Assembly (NCBI GenBank): GCA_947561715.1
Contig: OX387203.1
Location: 5,332,001-5,396,000 of the forward strand
Direction of reading: 5' to 3'
From: Ascidia mentula
Taxonomy: Eukaryota > Chordata > Ascidiacea > Phlebobranchia > Ascidiidae
DNA length: 64,000 nucleotides
Below, in pieces: positions 1-12,647 of this stretch. The notes beneath the pieces are model-generated. The model was given only the letters and a program-made list of their open reading frames with translations. It had not been told where the DNA came from and ran no database searches. Each line of letters opens with the position of its first letter. Position 1 is the first letter of the stretch. Made by a program: the position numbers and the translations under genes.

Positions 1-2605
1 AAAAGGTCAGCAAGGACAAAAATGTATTGCGTAGATTAATTGCTTTCTTACGAATTTAAAATGCGTCTTTACACGATTAGCTCTCATGACATTTAAGCTT
101 AACAACTGAAAAAATATAGATGTTCATGGTTATTTTTGTATTTGTTGAGTTCCATTGTAACAAAACGGAAAGTCGATTAAGTATCAATCTATACCCTCGG
201 TTTCCAACGACTCAATGTCAATCTTGCTTACAATGCAAGACTATTACCGCATTTAGCCGCAGCTGTTAATTTTAATCGAACATGTTTTGGCCTTTGGCGC
301 TTTTGGTTGATCACGTACACGTGTGTTCACTGCAAGCACGTGAATTCGTTGTCCAATCACAAGCGTAGAACAACAGTTTGCCATTAAGCCATAACTTCCC
401 GGAAATTATTTTAAACCGGCGTAACTTGACTCTTATTTTCAGTGCGTTTAAAAGTTTGGTGCAGTTCACTTTCCAATTCGTGATATATGAAGGAAATTGA
501 CCGATCAACTGCGGAGGCCATTTCCTAGATCAGAGAATGCCGGTATTTAAAATACTTTTGGTTTTGCCGAAATAAAGCACTGGCCGACCTTTTTTTATTT
601 TAAACCCGCTTAAATCCTAATCTAAGCGCTGAACGTCAACATTGTCGGTGAATACAAGCAACGCCCGGATGCGATTGATTAGTTTAATTACACAAGAACT
701 ACAGGATGCGACACAGTCGTGACTAATATGTTGGTCGTGGTCTGAACTGTTTTTGTGAGATAACTTTGTACGCCCACGAAGCGGAAAACGACCGGGGCCC
801 AAAATAACAACAACATTCCGGTTGCATCACAACAACGCCTAGGATGCTTCCGCCGTGACGCTGACTTCTTGATCAACTTTATGCGGTCTCAGCGTAAGAG
901 CGCGGCTAACCCATTTTCAAGTGGTGTCAACTATACGTGGGACTCTATCAAGTGGGAAATTTTCCAAATTTCCTTTATGTGACATGCTTAGAGTGCGAAG
1001 TTACGTAAATCTCAGTTTACCTATGAACCAATGACTGGGAATTCTTGACACAAACCACAAACATAATAACACACCATTGCCTAAGGCCTTGACAGTGATA
1101 TCATACCACTTGCACCTTTTGCTCAACAGATAACTACAACATATCAACAAATTCTAAGTCTGTTCTTCTGGGTTGCTAAAACACCCTATGTTTGCTGCCC
1201 ATACTGTGTCCCAACTGGATGAACTCATTCCAATATGATGACTGTGATGCTTGCATTCTGAATGATTGTCCACGTACACAATTCAATTAACCTGTAGTAA
1301 CAACCAATGGGTTGTTGTACTTATATAGACCAGCTGTTTGCCATACGAATCGATGTAACCCATTAGCGTCCTCTAACCTGCTATCACCATTATATCCCCA
1401 CCCTGTATTGTTTAGTTCCAACAAATGTATGGTAATTCCTTGCCCAGTTGGTAAATTGTCTGTTAAATTTCAAACAGAAATATAGGTGTGTCTGTATCCG
1501 ATTTACATATTTAACACCTCTGGCCAAGAGATTTGGTTGGAAATTAGGTGGATTTGTTGTTACGTTTCAGCGGGTAATTTGGTCATTTGAAAAACTCCAA
1601 TCACGCCCTTTGATTGGGTTTTTCCATTTGCAGCTGTAAAATGACGTTTCTGTATGGATTAAACAGCATGGTTAAATGTTAAGTTCAGGATTGTAGCAAG
1701 GACTTGTTTTAAATTCTTTGCATTTGCAGCGTGAATGGGGAAGTGACTTTTTTAGATTTTTCTTGAGTTTTTGCCACCTTAGGAATAAAAAAAACACGCA
1801 AGTTCCGTATTTATTTTATATTTGTTGATACTTGTGGTAAGCAAAGACAATATGCCTTTTGATTAAAAAACTTCTCGTCATCTTCTTGGAGGAAACGCTA
1901 CCGATAAAAGTGGTAACCCGCTAATTGCAGGATGGCGGTGAGCGGTTTATGACGTCATACACTAATCAGCGCGATCTGTTCTTGGAACGTGACATGTTGG
2001 TTTGTAAAGTCTTCAAGAATTTTTGATGAATGTTTTTGAATAATCGCGCGTAATGTGGAGAAAGGGACACAAGACGTAATGTGTTTAAATATGGCTTGTT
2101 GTGTACAAATTAATAAGGCTTTCCTGGAATCGCGGTCTCTTATGTTGTTGACAGTAAATTTAATCAAACAATATTCTTTCGCTGCAAATCAAACGACAGC
2201 GACTTTTGATTTCTGATATTTTTTCGTCACCTCCGTGGTTTCCCTTTGGATGTATCAAGTTTAGAAAAAACTTTTGAACAAAATATTTTTATTGCGAAAA
2301 AATAAATCACAGAAAAAGTTTTCTCCAATTACGTCACGGTTTACGTCATATTCCCGTTGCCTTTGGTAAGTTTCTTGGCTGCCTGTCGTTGTTGGCGAAG
2401 AAATCTACGGATCAATTTCGTTTTCATGTTAGTCATTTTTTATAAAAAGTGGTTTGTCTTTTTTTATGCACATATATTTCGTCTGCTAATAGTCATTATC
2501 AGTACTAAGGGTATCGGCTTTAAGAAAAACCTCAAAGACAAACGGTTTTTATAATGCATAGTTGTTAAAATATTTCATATGAATACCTTTACGTTGGCCA
2601 TAAAG
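1..2605. other. no gene recognised
   Basis: I see no exon with supporting splice sites or protein similarity here. Short open frames occur on both strands but look random. One TGACGTCA palindrome lies at 1950-1957, just after a GATGGCGG (YY1-like) string near 1931. That might mark a promoter, but no start codon can be tied to it. Confidence 0.5.
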
Positions 2606-3610
2606 CTAACAGGGTAATATTTTTGCGCAACTTTCAATTTCGTCATTACCAGTCATGACGTCACACATTTGCTCCCACCTGGCGTCATACGATACGTTCT
2701 CTATTTTGGGTTTTATTGACGTCACTATGAGGTTCACTTGATCAGGATCGTTGCTGACGTAGCGGATGTGACGTAACGAAGGGGAACCGAGTTTTAGAAA
2801 GGCGATCAATGCTTGGTACATCACCTCCGTCGCCATGTGAAAAGGATAACTTTCATCTGTGACGTCATAATATAGATTAGAATTCCAATTGAAGGAATAA
2901 TAAAAAACAAGCGCTTACTTGTTTTTGAGGAACTTGAAATCCCAACAACAGGTAGAGCAATACTTCTTGCTCTTAAGTCCACATTGGCGGTGTTAAAGAT
3001 GTTTTTGTACGAGTTGTACAACTGTTTTCTACATTTCTTTGTGTCGCTTCCGTGCCACGTCGGCGTCACCACGTGGATGATGTGTTGACTCGGTAGACCA
3101 ACGCTAGGTGTCACAATAACCTTGAAACAAATTGCGGTATTTTTGCGCGTTGTTTATTAAGCTGTAATCAACTTGTCTAAATGAAAATTAAATGTTTTGG
3201 ACAATTGTAAGCAAGTGTTACAGTATTGAATTGCATGTTACAAAAATGCCCGAGCAGTGTTCACATCAAAAGCGATTTTACTGATAACTTCGTATATAGA
3301 CAAACATTAGACTAGTAACAAATATCTGTTTGTCCTTTGCTACGCCTAATGCGGATGAACTTGTCCGTCCTATCCGGATTAACCGAGGTCTGTTGTAGCA
3401 ACGTACTTTGCATTCTGGTACCGGACCGTGCATCGAAACGTGAAGTTTTGTGAGTTTTGGGATTTCGAAAGCTCCGTGTTTCGCCACCGCCCACGCCAAC
3501 TCCCCTGTTACGTGTAAGTGACTGTTTGTTTCGTTCACTATGACGTCACAGTCGGTATCGGTGACGTCGCCTTCGTGAATTTCGATGCTTATCCCAGTAG
3601 GGGTGACGGT
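2606..3610 (-). CDS. macro domain module (C-terminal exons)
   Basis: Three minus-strand exons read in phase: 3610-3407, 3120-2919 and 2856-2606 (stop). Together they give a nearly complete macro domain, the fold that binds or hydrolyses ADP-ribose. Seen: the opening strand EIHEGDVTDTDCDVIVNETN, the central strand HIIHVVTPTW, the strand RARSIALPVVGI, and the closing helix YPFHMATEVMYQAL. The Gly-rich loop of active hydrolases (NAAN..GGGG) is replaced by NETNSHLHVTGELAWA, so this is more likely a binder (PARP9/PARP14 style) than an enzyme (inference). The first exon begins at a good acceptor, so coding sequence lies upstream. The phase-0 CAG|GTGACA at 4374 would join in frame, which would make this the 3' end of the gene ending at 4356. 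No in-frame upstream start was found in 3611-4355. The nearest AATAAA (minus strand, 2288-2293) lies about 310 bases past the stop. Confidence 0.72.
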
Positions 3611-4302
3611 CTATTGAGAGGAAAAAAGTGGGTATTTGTTGAAAGGGTACCGGTTTTTACGTGTTTTATTCATTGTGTATATTTTATCATATTTATATTG
3701 CACCATACGTATTTCCCCATGCGTAATTTCTACTTTACAAACAACTGCTTGACGTTCTGAAGTCAGATTTCCTCACCTCAAAGTAAACCTTGTGCATTTG
3801 TTTAAACTGGAAAGGACTTTTGAGCTTCGGAATCACCGACGGTTTCGGGAATTGATTAAATGAACCTCCCCTGAGATTGGGTGATCTCCCGTACGTGTTT
3901 TCCAGGGGCAACTAATGCACAGAAATAGAAAATTGAAACGTGAGCAAAACATTTTGGCCCTTAAATGTATTTTTAAGCTGAAGCACCACAACGTGAGAAC
4001 CATTTCCGGGTTTTCGCCGAAGCCCAGACGAAAGCTTACCTTTTAACCCTATTGGTAACCGGAACTTTTTTGAGGGTTTTTTTTCCCAATAATTAATCTC
4101 AATCATGACAACTTGACATGTAACGTCTGTACTTGGCAACGCGAATATCCTGGAAACTTAATTTTGTTAATTGTTATGACCAGGGCAAACCCCTTTCTTC
4201 TCCCAAAGCCACATCCAAACCGTGATTTGCGAACCTTAATCTAAGCCAGAACGCGAGCTCTCGTTTAATGAAACAAACGACAATTCTGCCAGCGCAAAGC
4301 GT

Positions 4303-4308
4303 TTTATT
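4303..4308 (-). terminator. poly(A) signal AATAAA
   Basis: Minus-strand AATAAA 48 bases downstream of the stop at 4356. It favours a transcript ending here rather than running on into the macro-domain exons, although both isoforms could exist. Confidence 0.5.
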
Positions 4309-4355
4309 TGGACCCAGCTTAAGACTTGAAAATAAAACAATATACAGATCCTATG

Positions 4356-7300
4356 TCAATCTGTCACCTGCAATGGTCCGGTGTTGGGCCTCAAAGGGGG
4401 CGTTTCCACCTTTAACCTCGCGACGTCATCACCTATGACGAAACGAGGGGTTCTGTCCATGGTGGCGTAACCTCCTTCGTTTCTGTACACGCTGTAGTGT
4501 GTCGGCGTTCTCCTTCCAACGTAGGGTGATTCCCCACGAGTTACGTCATATCCGCTGTCGTAAACGGGGTTCGGGGTCCTGAGAGTAGGGGTGCGTCGCA
4601 GGGTGTGCCGCTGACCCGGATGTGTGTACACTAAGGGGTCGAGATGCGCCCCAGGGGGAATAACCGGGGACCGCTTGATAAAGTGATGCTGTTCTTTGTG
4701 GGGGTCTGAAACGTATTATTTGGGGTTTGACCGAAAGCAAAGTCTGGTGGGTTTGACAACAAAACTATAAAGTACGGTATGTTTTGCAAGTTTGTTGGCT
4801 TACAAGCACGATTCTTTCTGCCGTAAGGATTATTTTTACGTCATGGAATTATAGAATTTTCGCTAATACTGATTTTCAAACGATTGCATTTCTTCCTCGA
4901 AAAAATAACTCTGCATGGTTTTGTATACATATGTTCACAACCTGTTTGCGTGTGTGTTTCTGATCACAAAACAGGTGTTGCTTATCTATAATACCATCTC
5001 ATGACTTAGTAATGAAAAACTTTGAACAGTATAGGAGTAAAAGGTTCCAACAAGCTTAGCAGATTCCATGATGGCTCTCTAATGTAACTCTGTATGTTGT
5101 TTCAGGTTGGAGCCAATAGCGTTTGTTAGATATGGCTTTTAACATTACCAAATGCATCACTTAAATGTGTGTTCGTGCCAGTAAAAACGTTTGCATGTAC
5201 CACAGTCTCACGCTATTTCAGAAAATAGGTAAGATAGGATCTTTTCGCTGCTTATATCCTTTAACTCACGTGGTTGATACTGCTTCCTGGGATCTACGTC
5301 ATAAGACCTGTAATACGTTTGTGACGTATCAATGGCACTTCCATATCCAGATGAACTGTTGGTGGAAATTGTTTCATCGCCAGATTCTCGCCTTGGGGAT
5401 GGCACCCTGTGGTGAAAAATATACGGTAGTTTAATTGTTTATATACATTGCTGTAACGAAGCAGGGTGAAACTCTAACCTTGGTTGTGCGTATACCCCAG
5501 AATCATATGACCTTATTCTGGTGTCATAAAACCTGCTTTCATGAGGTATTGCTGCGTCACTGTAGTGTTTGTTGGGGCGATACACTAATGGCGAGTAGCT
5601 TCTTGAACCATGCGACACATCGGGCCAACTGTCTTCCGAATAAAAAGGCTTTTGTCGTTCGGCTTTACTCGGAAGCGTTCGGTAGCTGTTATCGGATTGT
5701 TTCGGATTTTTCCGTCCAGTTGTGTCGGATCGATAAGAATGAAGTGATTTTTCTTTCGGACGTTCTAATGTTCCGCTAGGTATCGCACCGGAGCACAGTG
5801 CGCTGAGAAAGGTTCGTTTTGCATCTGTCACGTCGTCAACACAACAGTAGAGTACGAGGCTTTGTCCTTTGCCCATTTCTACAAGAAAATATCAAACGTA
5901 CAACTAACCTAGTGCTGCTAAGCATCGTAATTTAAAAGAACTGCCTTTTCTGGCAATAAAATTCACGTAGTTTTTGTTTTAACTGACAATGCCCATGGGG
6001 CGAAACATGTTTTCATGAATTTCACCGGGCTTATCTGTGCAAACGTTAAATGTTGTAAAACGTTTGTGCCAATGCGTCTTAACATGATAAGTTACCTTTA
6101 ACCATGACTGTCGGGTGGAACTTTTTCACTTCGAATGTCGCGCGGTGAAACTGGTGAAGCGTGATGTTTGTGACGTGGCGACTTAAAGGTACTGCAACCA
6201 CCCTGGACGTGACGTCATAGTAGAAGTCTAGAAATCGTTGAGCTGCTTGCGTCAGTCGGTCACGATCCGAGCGCTTGGTGGCGCAAAAGACAACACAGTT
6301 GTCCATTCCAGACCAAGATATGGCCACATGGAACAACTGAACATATAACAATGTTTTTAGGTTTTGTATACGTCAGGGCTTTAATACTAGTCAGACATTT
6401 TAATATATGAAGGCATTTAACCATGATTTTTTTTTGACCACACCGTGATTTGAACCCAGGATATCCTGGGCACGAATCCCGTTCAGGTTTTCTTCTTGGT
6501 ATATGGGTCGGGCGCTTGACCAATGCTGCCAATTTAACCATGATCGATGCTGTGATAGCTAAGATCGCATAGTAGGACATGTAGTGCTTGTTTATTTAGA
6601 CATCTTACAACCCCTTTTATGTTTATTAACGGCGTAATTTGATAAAGACAACAGTTTACTGGCCAACACGAAACACCACTTTGCTACAAGAAATGTAGAC
6701 CCCGCCGTAATGATTCCAATCGTTACATGCAGTAAAAAAGTTTCGGTTTCGGCCGAATTTTGCAAAAAATAAAAAACATAACCTTGGTTTCGGCCGAATA
6801 AATTCGGCAAACCGAACTTTCGGTGCATCCCTAATACTTGCTACTTTTACGCAGAACATTTAGCAAGAATGAAAGCGTGACCGCACGCGAGTTTCGAAAA
6901 ACATCATAACTTATTTATTTCCTTGTCTTGTGTTTTTGATACAAACCGTATGTCCGTGTGTTTGTATTGAAAAAGCAATTTTCGTCGAGCGCCAAACGAA
7001 AGTCGTAATTAACTTGACTGTTTGTATACACGAAGCATGAGCATGTGGTTGCTGGTTCGTTGTGCAGATGTTGCGTTGTATGTAAATGGCGTTAAATGTT
7101 CCAGATGGAAATTTGTGGATTATCGTAAGTAACCAAATGAAATATAGCACGTTCAGACATTTCCACCTTTATTTTCCCACTATAAATTTTATATTTTTAC
7201 TCGTTTGATTGTACTTTGTTCAATGGACTATTTTATACAGGTTCATATGAGTTCAGCAATGTAAAGGAATTTCAGGTTTTTGCTTCTTGCCATCGCATTG

Positions 7301-7709
7301 TGTTGTGTTTTATTGCTATGGAAGTTGGAAACGACTTCTACATATTTGAAAAATGTTCTCTATATTACTGGTGAGTGGTGACCAACCGAACTGCCATGTT
7401 GGTAAATTAATGTTGCTTTTTCAAAAAGGGTCGCACAAAGCGTTGAGTTTTATGAGGGAGTTGGTTTTGCCGTGTTTTCCAATGTTACCGAATTTTGCTG
7501 GTTGGACATGACTACATATGTATAATCTTACCTGTTGGATTTCGGCGAATTCTTCGTAATGGCAATACAAGATGTAAGCTATTATATCCGACTCCACCTT
7601 TACCCTCAGCAAGCCGTCCCGAGCCGTTTCTACGACAACTACAGCGGGAGCTTGAAGCTTCTCGCGTTTTATTGGGGGAAGAGGGGGAGGTGGGGGTGGA
7701 AATGGGGGG
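4356..7709 (-). CDS. multi-exon protein linked to macro domain, N-terminus not found
   Basis: Five minus-strand exons join in phase: 7709-7532, 6336-6096, 5878-5479, 5406-5270 and 4705-4356 (stop). The first visible exon starts with a proline run, then KREKLQAPAVVVVE and a probable alpha/beta segment. The next exon plus the start of the third make a small globular domain (MDNCVVFCATKRSDRDRLTQ, then QSLVLYCCVDDVTDAKRTFL) that I cannot name. It could be a KH- or RRM-like unit of the kind found beside macro domains in PARP10/14. The remainder is a low-complexity tail rich in Arg, Pro, Ser and Tyr with repeated RTP, RSYD and YDV motifs. A minus-strand AATAAA lies 48 bases after the stop, which supports an end here. 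Alternatively the CAG|GTGACA at 4374 splices on to the macro-domain exon at 3610. More 5' exons must lie upstream of 7709. Confidence 0.6.
6428..6535 (-). repeat. tRNA-derived SINE
   Basis: On the minus strand it reads A-box-like TTGGTCAAGCGCC, then a B-box-like GGGTTCAAATC, and ends in GGTGTGGTC plus an A run. It aligns closely by eye with 33569-33670. It lies in the intron upstream of the exon at 6096-6336, in the same orientation as the gene. Confidence 0.75.
6734..6833 (-). mobile_element. hAT-type element end
   Basis: Read on the minus strand it starts TAGGGATGCACCGAAAGTTC, followed by internal TTCGGCCGAA palindromes. The TAGGGATGCACCGA terminus is known from hAT-superfamily non-autonomous elements in many animals. 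Only one terminus is obvious, so this is probably a decayed or solo end. It lies in the intron between exons 7532-7709 and 6096-6336. Confidence 0.55.
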
Positions 7710-10700
7710 CTGCTGACGTCACGGCGAGATGAATCTATGGAAACATGTGATGGTATGTTGGAGGTTGACGGTTCGAATCCCGGTGTGGACTTGATTGATT
7801 CAGGGTTACTTACATTCCATTTTGTTGTCCGCCTATTTAGGGATGTGGAAGAAGTTGATTCCAGTTGCGGAGCAATGCCAATAGCTTATTTACAGCAGAC
7901 GACATTTCTATTTTTCTACGCAAAACACTCACGAATCTACAAACAAATCCATACCTGTTTAACTAAATATCAACACGCTCAAGGTGATCAATTTTAGACC
8001 ACAATAATGCGGTTTAAGTATGTGTTTGTAGTTTTACATACAGAACTACTCGGTGACACTGTCGCGTAAACACGAAAAATACCTTCCTTGATTTACTTGT
8101 AAAAACTATGCAATGGTTTATGTTAAAATTGCATTCATTTTAAGCTTCAGGTACATTGCTGATATGTTTCGTATGTGCCAGGATCGCGTTATTATTGTCA
8201 AGATGGTACTATTTTCAAACAATGAACGTCTATGCGTCATAATTGCGGTGTTTAGTGTAATGTTTCGGCAGCTGTGTTCGCGGGGCTTACAGATTTCAGG
8301 CTTATGAATTATTCAATACTCCGTTCCCCAATCCATCAAAATGAACACAGTAGACTTATGTCTGTGTTCTTGCTTTTGTTACGATTAGCTGTCACTCATG
8401 CTAATATCACTTTTTCCACACAATGTTAATAAAGCAATACGTCATTCTAATGCCATATAAGGGACATAGTAATACTTCCTACGATATTGTCTATCACAGT
8501 AATAACACCTAAATGGGTTTGGCAGGTATAGAATCGATTAATAACAGATAAATTTCGAGAATCTATGTCAATTCTTGGTGTTCAACAGACTGTTGACAAA
8601 TCGTCGGACAAAAGTCATTTTGTAAACTGAACATTTGTATCCATGGCTTTCTGTTTTGGCTAAACACGGTGTTTCTTTCTTATACAAGAACGAAACTGAT
8701 TGTCTCAAAACGAATTTTGTTTAACCAGAACAAAAATCAGTCCTGTACATTTTCCATCAATTCCTTGCGATTACGTCATGTGGTTTACAAAACAGAATTT
8801 CCTAAACCAGATTTACCGAAGAATGTCTGGACGTTGCAACGTGAACTAAACAAAACGTTGCCTTCCAATAATAAATTGATATGATACGTATCAGCAGCTG
8901 GGGCTACTTGCTAGAAAATCTTGACTAGGAATATGAAAAAGTCACTACTGCTGTATCTCAATGCAGAGCTTCACCTTATGGTGTTACCGCTCTATTTACT
9001 AACTTTTCTATTCTGTTTCTGATCAACATTTCTAGTACATTTCCACAAATTACTTTGAAATAACAAAAGCCACGAAAGCCTAAGTGATAAAACCGTGCAT
9101 TCCAAGCGATTTTGTTGTATAGTTTTCTGTTCATGGCGTGTTTCTATGCTTCCGAAATCAAGAATCCTCATCGATATTCAGTTTGTTTGCTGTGCAAATA
9201 ACTCTCCTGATCGGTCGATTTTCGTCTGCTTATGATGTTATGTGTGCTAACCTGAATTACTATGACAACTACGTTGTGGTGTTTAATTAAAATGGCCTTT
9301 CAAAAAATTATGAAAAATTCTGTTCTCTCTCTTCATAATCTGGCTGCAGAAAGCTCTTCCAATTAACTGTTAGATCGTATCACGTTCGCCAGCCCATCTC
9401 AGCACGGTGTTTCCTTAGTGTTGTGATGTTTCCACCGATAACCTGTGGCGTTTAAAAACGATAAATAATTAAAACTGAGGTCAGTGTTTTTGCGTGCGCC
9501 TTTTTGTTTCCTGTTCAATCCTTGACCCTTCTGTTTTACCTTTCTGCCTTGTTACACTTACTGGTCCCTTTTTTACATTTTTGCTGGTTTCATAACAAGA
9601 TGTTTTGGACACTTACTATAGCAGTAGGCAATAACAAACGGATAGTAATGGCTGCAGAGTACAATACAAATTGGTGGTTACAAATTGTGCTATAACTTGT
9701 TACATATATTTTAAAGGGCAATATTCCAAAAATGTAACCTGGCCGACTGTAACAATCACCTTCGCTAAGCAACAATGGTCCACAATTGTGGCGTAGCAAT
9801 TTGCCAATTGTTATACGCCATAAATAAACAGAGGCTTGGTTAGAAACGTGCTGGTGACAAGAGGTATTGTTACGTCTGAATTAAAACGCAGGCGATGAAT
9901 TAGATTCGTGGCTGCCATAGAAAGCAATGTAAACAAAACGGTCTTTGTGTTTCGTTGCGTTGATTGATTTCGACGCTTTTCGGCATGATGTTTTGTGGCC
10001 TTTAAAACCGACTTTATCAAAACAACCTCGGTTTTAACTTATGTGTTGACTTTGGTCAAACTTTTTATTTTGTCAGAAGGTAGTTTTGATTCGATTTTGC
10101 CGTGCATGTAAGCTGGGCACATGACCAATGATTTTGAGACATTCCCGTGTTGCTGCAAACTCTCCAGGTCTGAGGTCAGTGTTTTTGAACCGAAGGCCGC
10201 CTCGGAATTTTCAAGTGGGCCAGATAGCTAGGTATAAAATGCGTCTAAATACTGCAAACCTAGTAAGTGAATCCACGCCAACTATAGGTAGTGGGCGGCG
10301 CAACGTCATGTTTTTGCTTCACCGTCATAGGACCGTGTTCTGCAAACTTTGTTTAAGCTTTGTTAAATGATGCAATTTGCTCTATTTTATTTTGTTGTTT
10401 AGTCCATGATATTTTTAAGAACACTATGCTTGCGCGACACCTTGCGAATCGTTACCTTATCTGGCTCCTACGCTAGAGTGTGCTATTGTATTCGGCTATA
10501 TCTCTAGAAAAACGCAATGAAATAATCTTGAACTGGTTAAAAAGCTTTGAACTTGTTGCACGATTTCCATTAGTTGGTTGGGAACGAAGATCTTGTTTGC
10601 TGCGCAGCTAACGTAACTTTATATATGATGACACAAACAGAGTTGTTAACTGGGTTAGGCAAATAAGATGATCAAGCTCTTAAATGTGTGCGCAGTGTTC

Positions 10701-12647
10701 AGAATTTAGGTGAACTTCGAGGGTTTTAAAGTTTTTGGTGCAGCCTCTCAAAGGTATTTAAGTAATTAGGTCTGCAGTCGGATACAAATGGTGCCTGTCT
10801 CTGATACAACGTGCTCTACACTACAGAAAGGTTAAATATATTATTCATCAGGAATTTTGCACAACGCATGCTATTTTGTAAAGCTGGTCGGCTTTGATAA
10901 CTTTGTTGCTATGCGTTTCAATTTTTAGTTTGTGACGTTGTGAAAGTGGCGCTAAGATTTTAATGCTTGACGTTGTAGTAAACCAACCTGTACACTTTCT
11001 TCAGTTTTGTTGCGAAAACACTTTCCCTGGATACCTTAACATGGGCAACGTTGTGATGTTGGCATTGGTTTCGGTTTAAGTCGAACTTGAGGGCATCAAT
11101 GAAAGCCATTCAAATTAATCGTCGTGGCGACGCCAGCGATTGGACGCGCGGTCATCATGTCTCCTCAAAACGGATCGTAAATGCCAATTGCCAACCACTA
11201 TCTTTCGTCCACAGAAAATCCGCAGTAAAGTGGTTGGCTGGTATGTGACCCAGATTTGAAGATAGCCGCATTACTTACGACCAAAGCCCAGAAGGTTTAC
11301 GTCATGCTTCATCAAGCGCTAGTAGTGGGGAACAAATACGGCGGCCTCAATGCAAACTTCAGCGGCGCTTTTCTGCTTCAAGTAGTTTAAATGGTTCATA
11401 GCACCTCGAGAGGAAACGTATAGTTATAACTCAAGTGTTGGTTACTTCACCGAATATGAATAGAGTCTTGACTATACAGAATTCGCAAAAGGTCATTGCA
11501 ACTGCAACTGACTTGCAGGTTCTTTTTTGTGTGATGATTGAGCTATGCCTCGCGGGGCGTTTTGCGTTTGAGGGTTTTAGAGAAGATTTGCAGAAAGCTT
11601 GTCAGATTGCATCAGTTTTCAAGTTGTAGATATCGCTGACTTGTTAAGTGTATCGCAAATAATCGAAGAGGGTACAAAGTCTTAATTAAGTAACTAATTT
11701 ACAATGGCACCACTTGCAACCGGTGTGATTCTGATAACCACACCGTCTAGACAAATATTGAAGTAGTCTTGGGTAAACAATTCGTAATCCCCGCTTTAAC
11801 GATGATGTCGCTTACGTAAGGGCGATTGGATCGGGTGTTCATGGACAGATTGTTTTGTGTTACAACTGAAAGGCGGTGTGACATAGTTGAAGCCGTGTAC
11901 TTCGCTTGTAGGCACGAAGAAGAAGGCGGTATAAGACTGTGGCGATGATAGGAAGTTTTTATTGACAGATTTGCTGTACAAGTCACGTGCAAAACTCGAA
12001 TCATTACGTCATGCATGGCCTGATCGGTTCGTCGGGTATATTTGCTTAGCTTTTACTTTGCCGTTGCCGTCAAATTAGGTTAGTCATGTGTTTTTGCCGG
12101 CGTCTTGATTAGGTCATTATTCTGTGTCTGCCGTTCATTGCAATATGATTTTTGTAGTCACTTGTGACGCCCTGGGAAGGTGGCATGTACAGGCATTATA
12201 ATGCCAAATATATTGCAAGCAGTAGCAAACCCATGTTTTTTGGCAACAATGGTATGTTATAGGTCAGTTGTTACCCACCATACATGAAAAAGTTGGTTAA
12301 ACGTGCCTTTGACAAAAGGTTGTATTACACAAGATAAGGCATTAAATTAGGTATGTAACGATTGATGGAAATGTAAACAAATGGGGTTTGCAGAGAACAT
12401 TGAAGTTTAGCTACAAAAACGTCACTTGATGTTGGCAGAGCTAACAGCTTTACTTGTAGACTGCATGTGTTGTCCGAAGTTAGGCTCAATGATACATAAT
12501 GTTCGTGCTGTTTGGATTCATGTAGGAAATAGCCCACATCATGTAGGAAATCGTAGGCAACTCAAAAGACAAACACCCAAAGACTTACTGCACTTTTTGA
12601 ATAGTTTTTGTTTGTTTACATAGGAATCATAGGAAGTGTAATTCAGC
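7710..12647. other. gene-poor stretch, no exon identified
   Basis: About 4.9 kb without a supportable coding exon. It should contain the missing 5' exons or the promoter of the minus-strand gene that enters at 7709. A region near 11.1-11.35 kb is somewhat richer in CpG but gives no long frame. Around 10176-10225 a CAGTGTTTTTGAACC string followed by AAGGCCGCC resembles a hAT-like repeat end, without a visible partner. Confidence 0.5.
7745..7795 (+). repeat. short tRNA-like (B-box) SINE remnant
   Basis: A B-box-like GGTTCGAATCCCGGTGTGG matches the tail of the SINEs at 6428-6535 and 33569-33670. No convincing A box precedes it, so it is a fragment at best. Confidence 0.4.

Noticed and set aside
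3912-4139. Minus-strand 75-codon frame as first exon of the macro module
   Set aside because: It has a good donor (AAAG|GTAAGC near 4041), but the phase does not match the acceptor at 3610.
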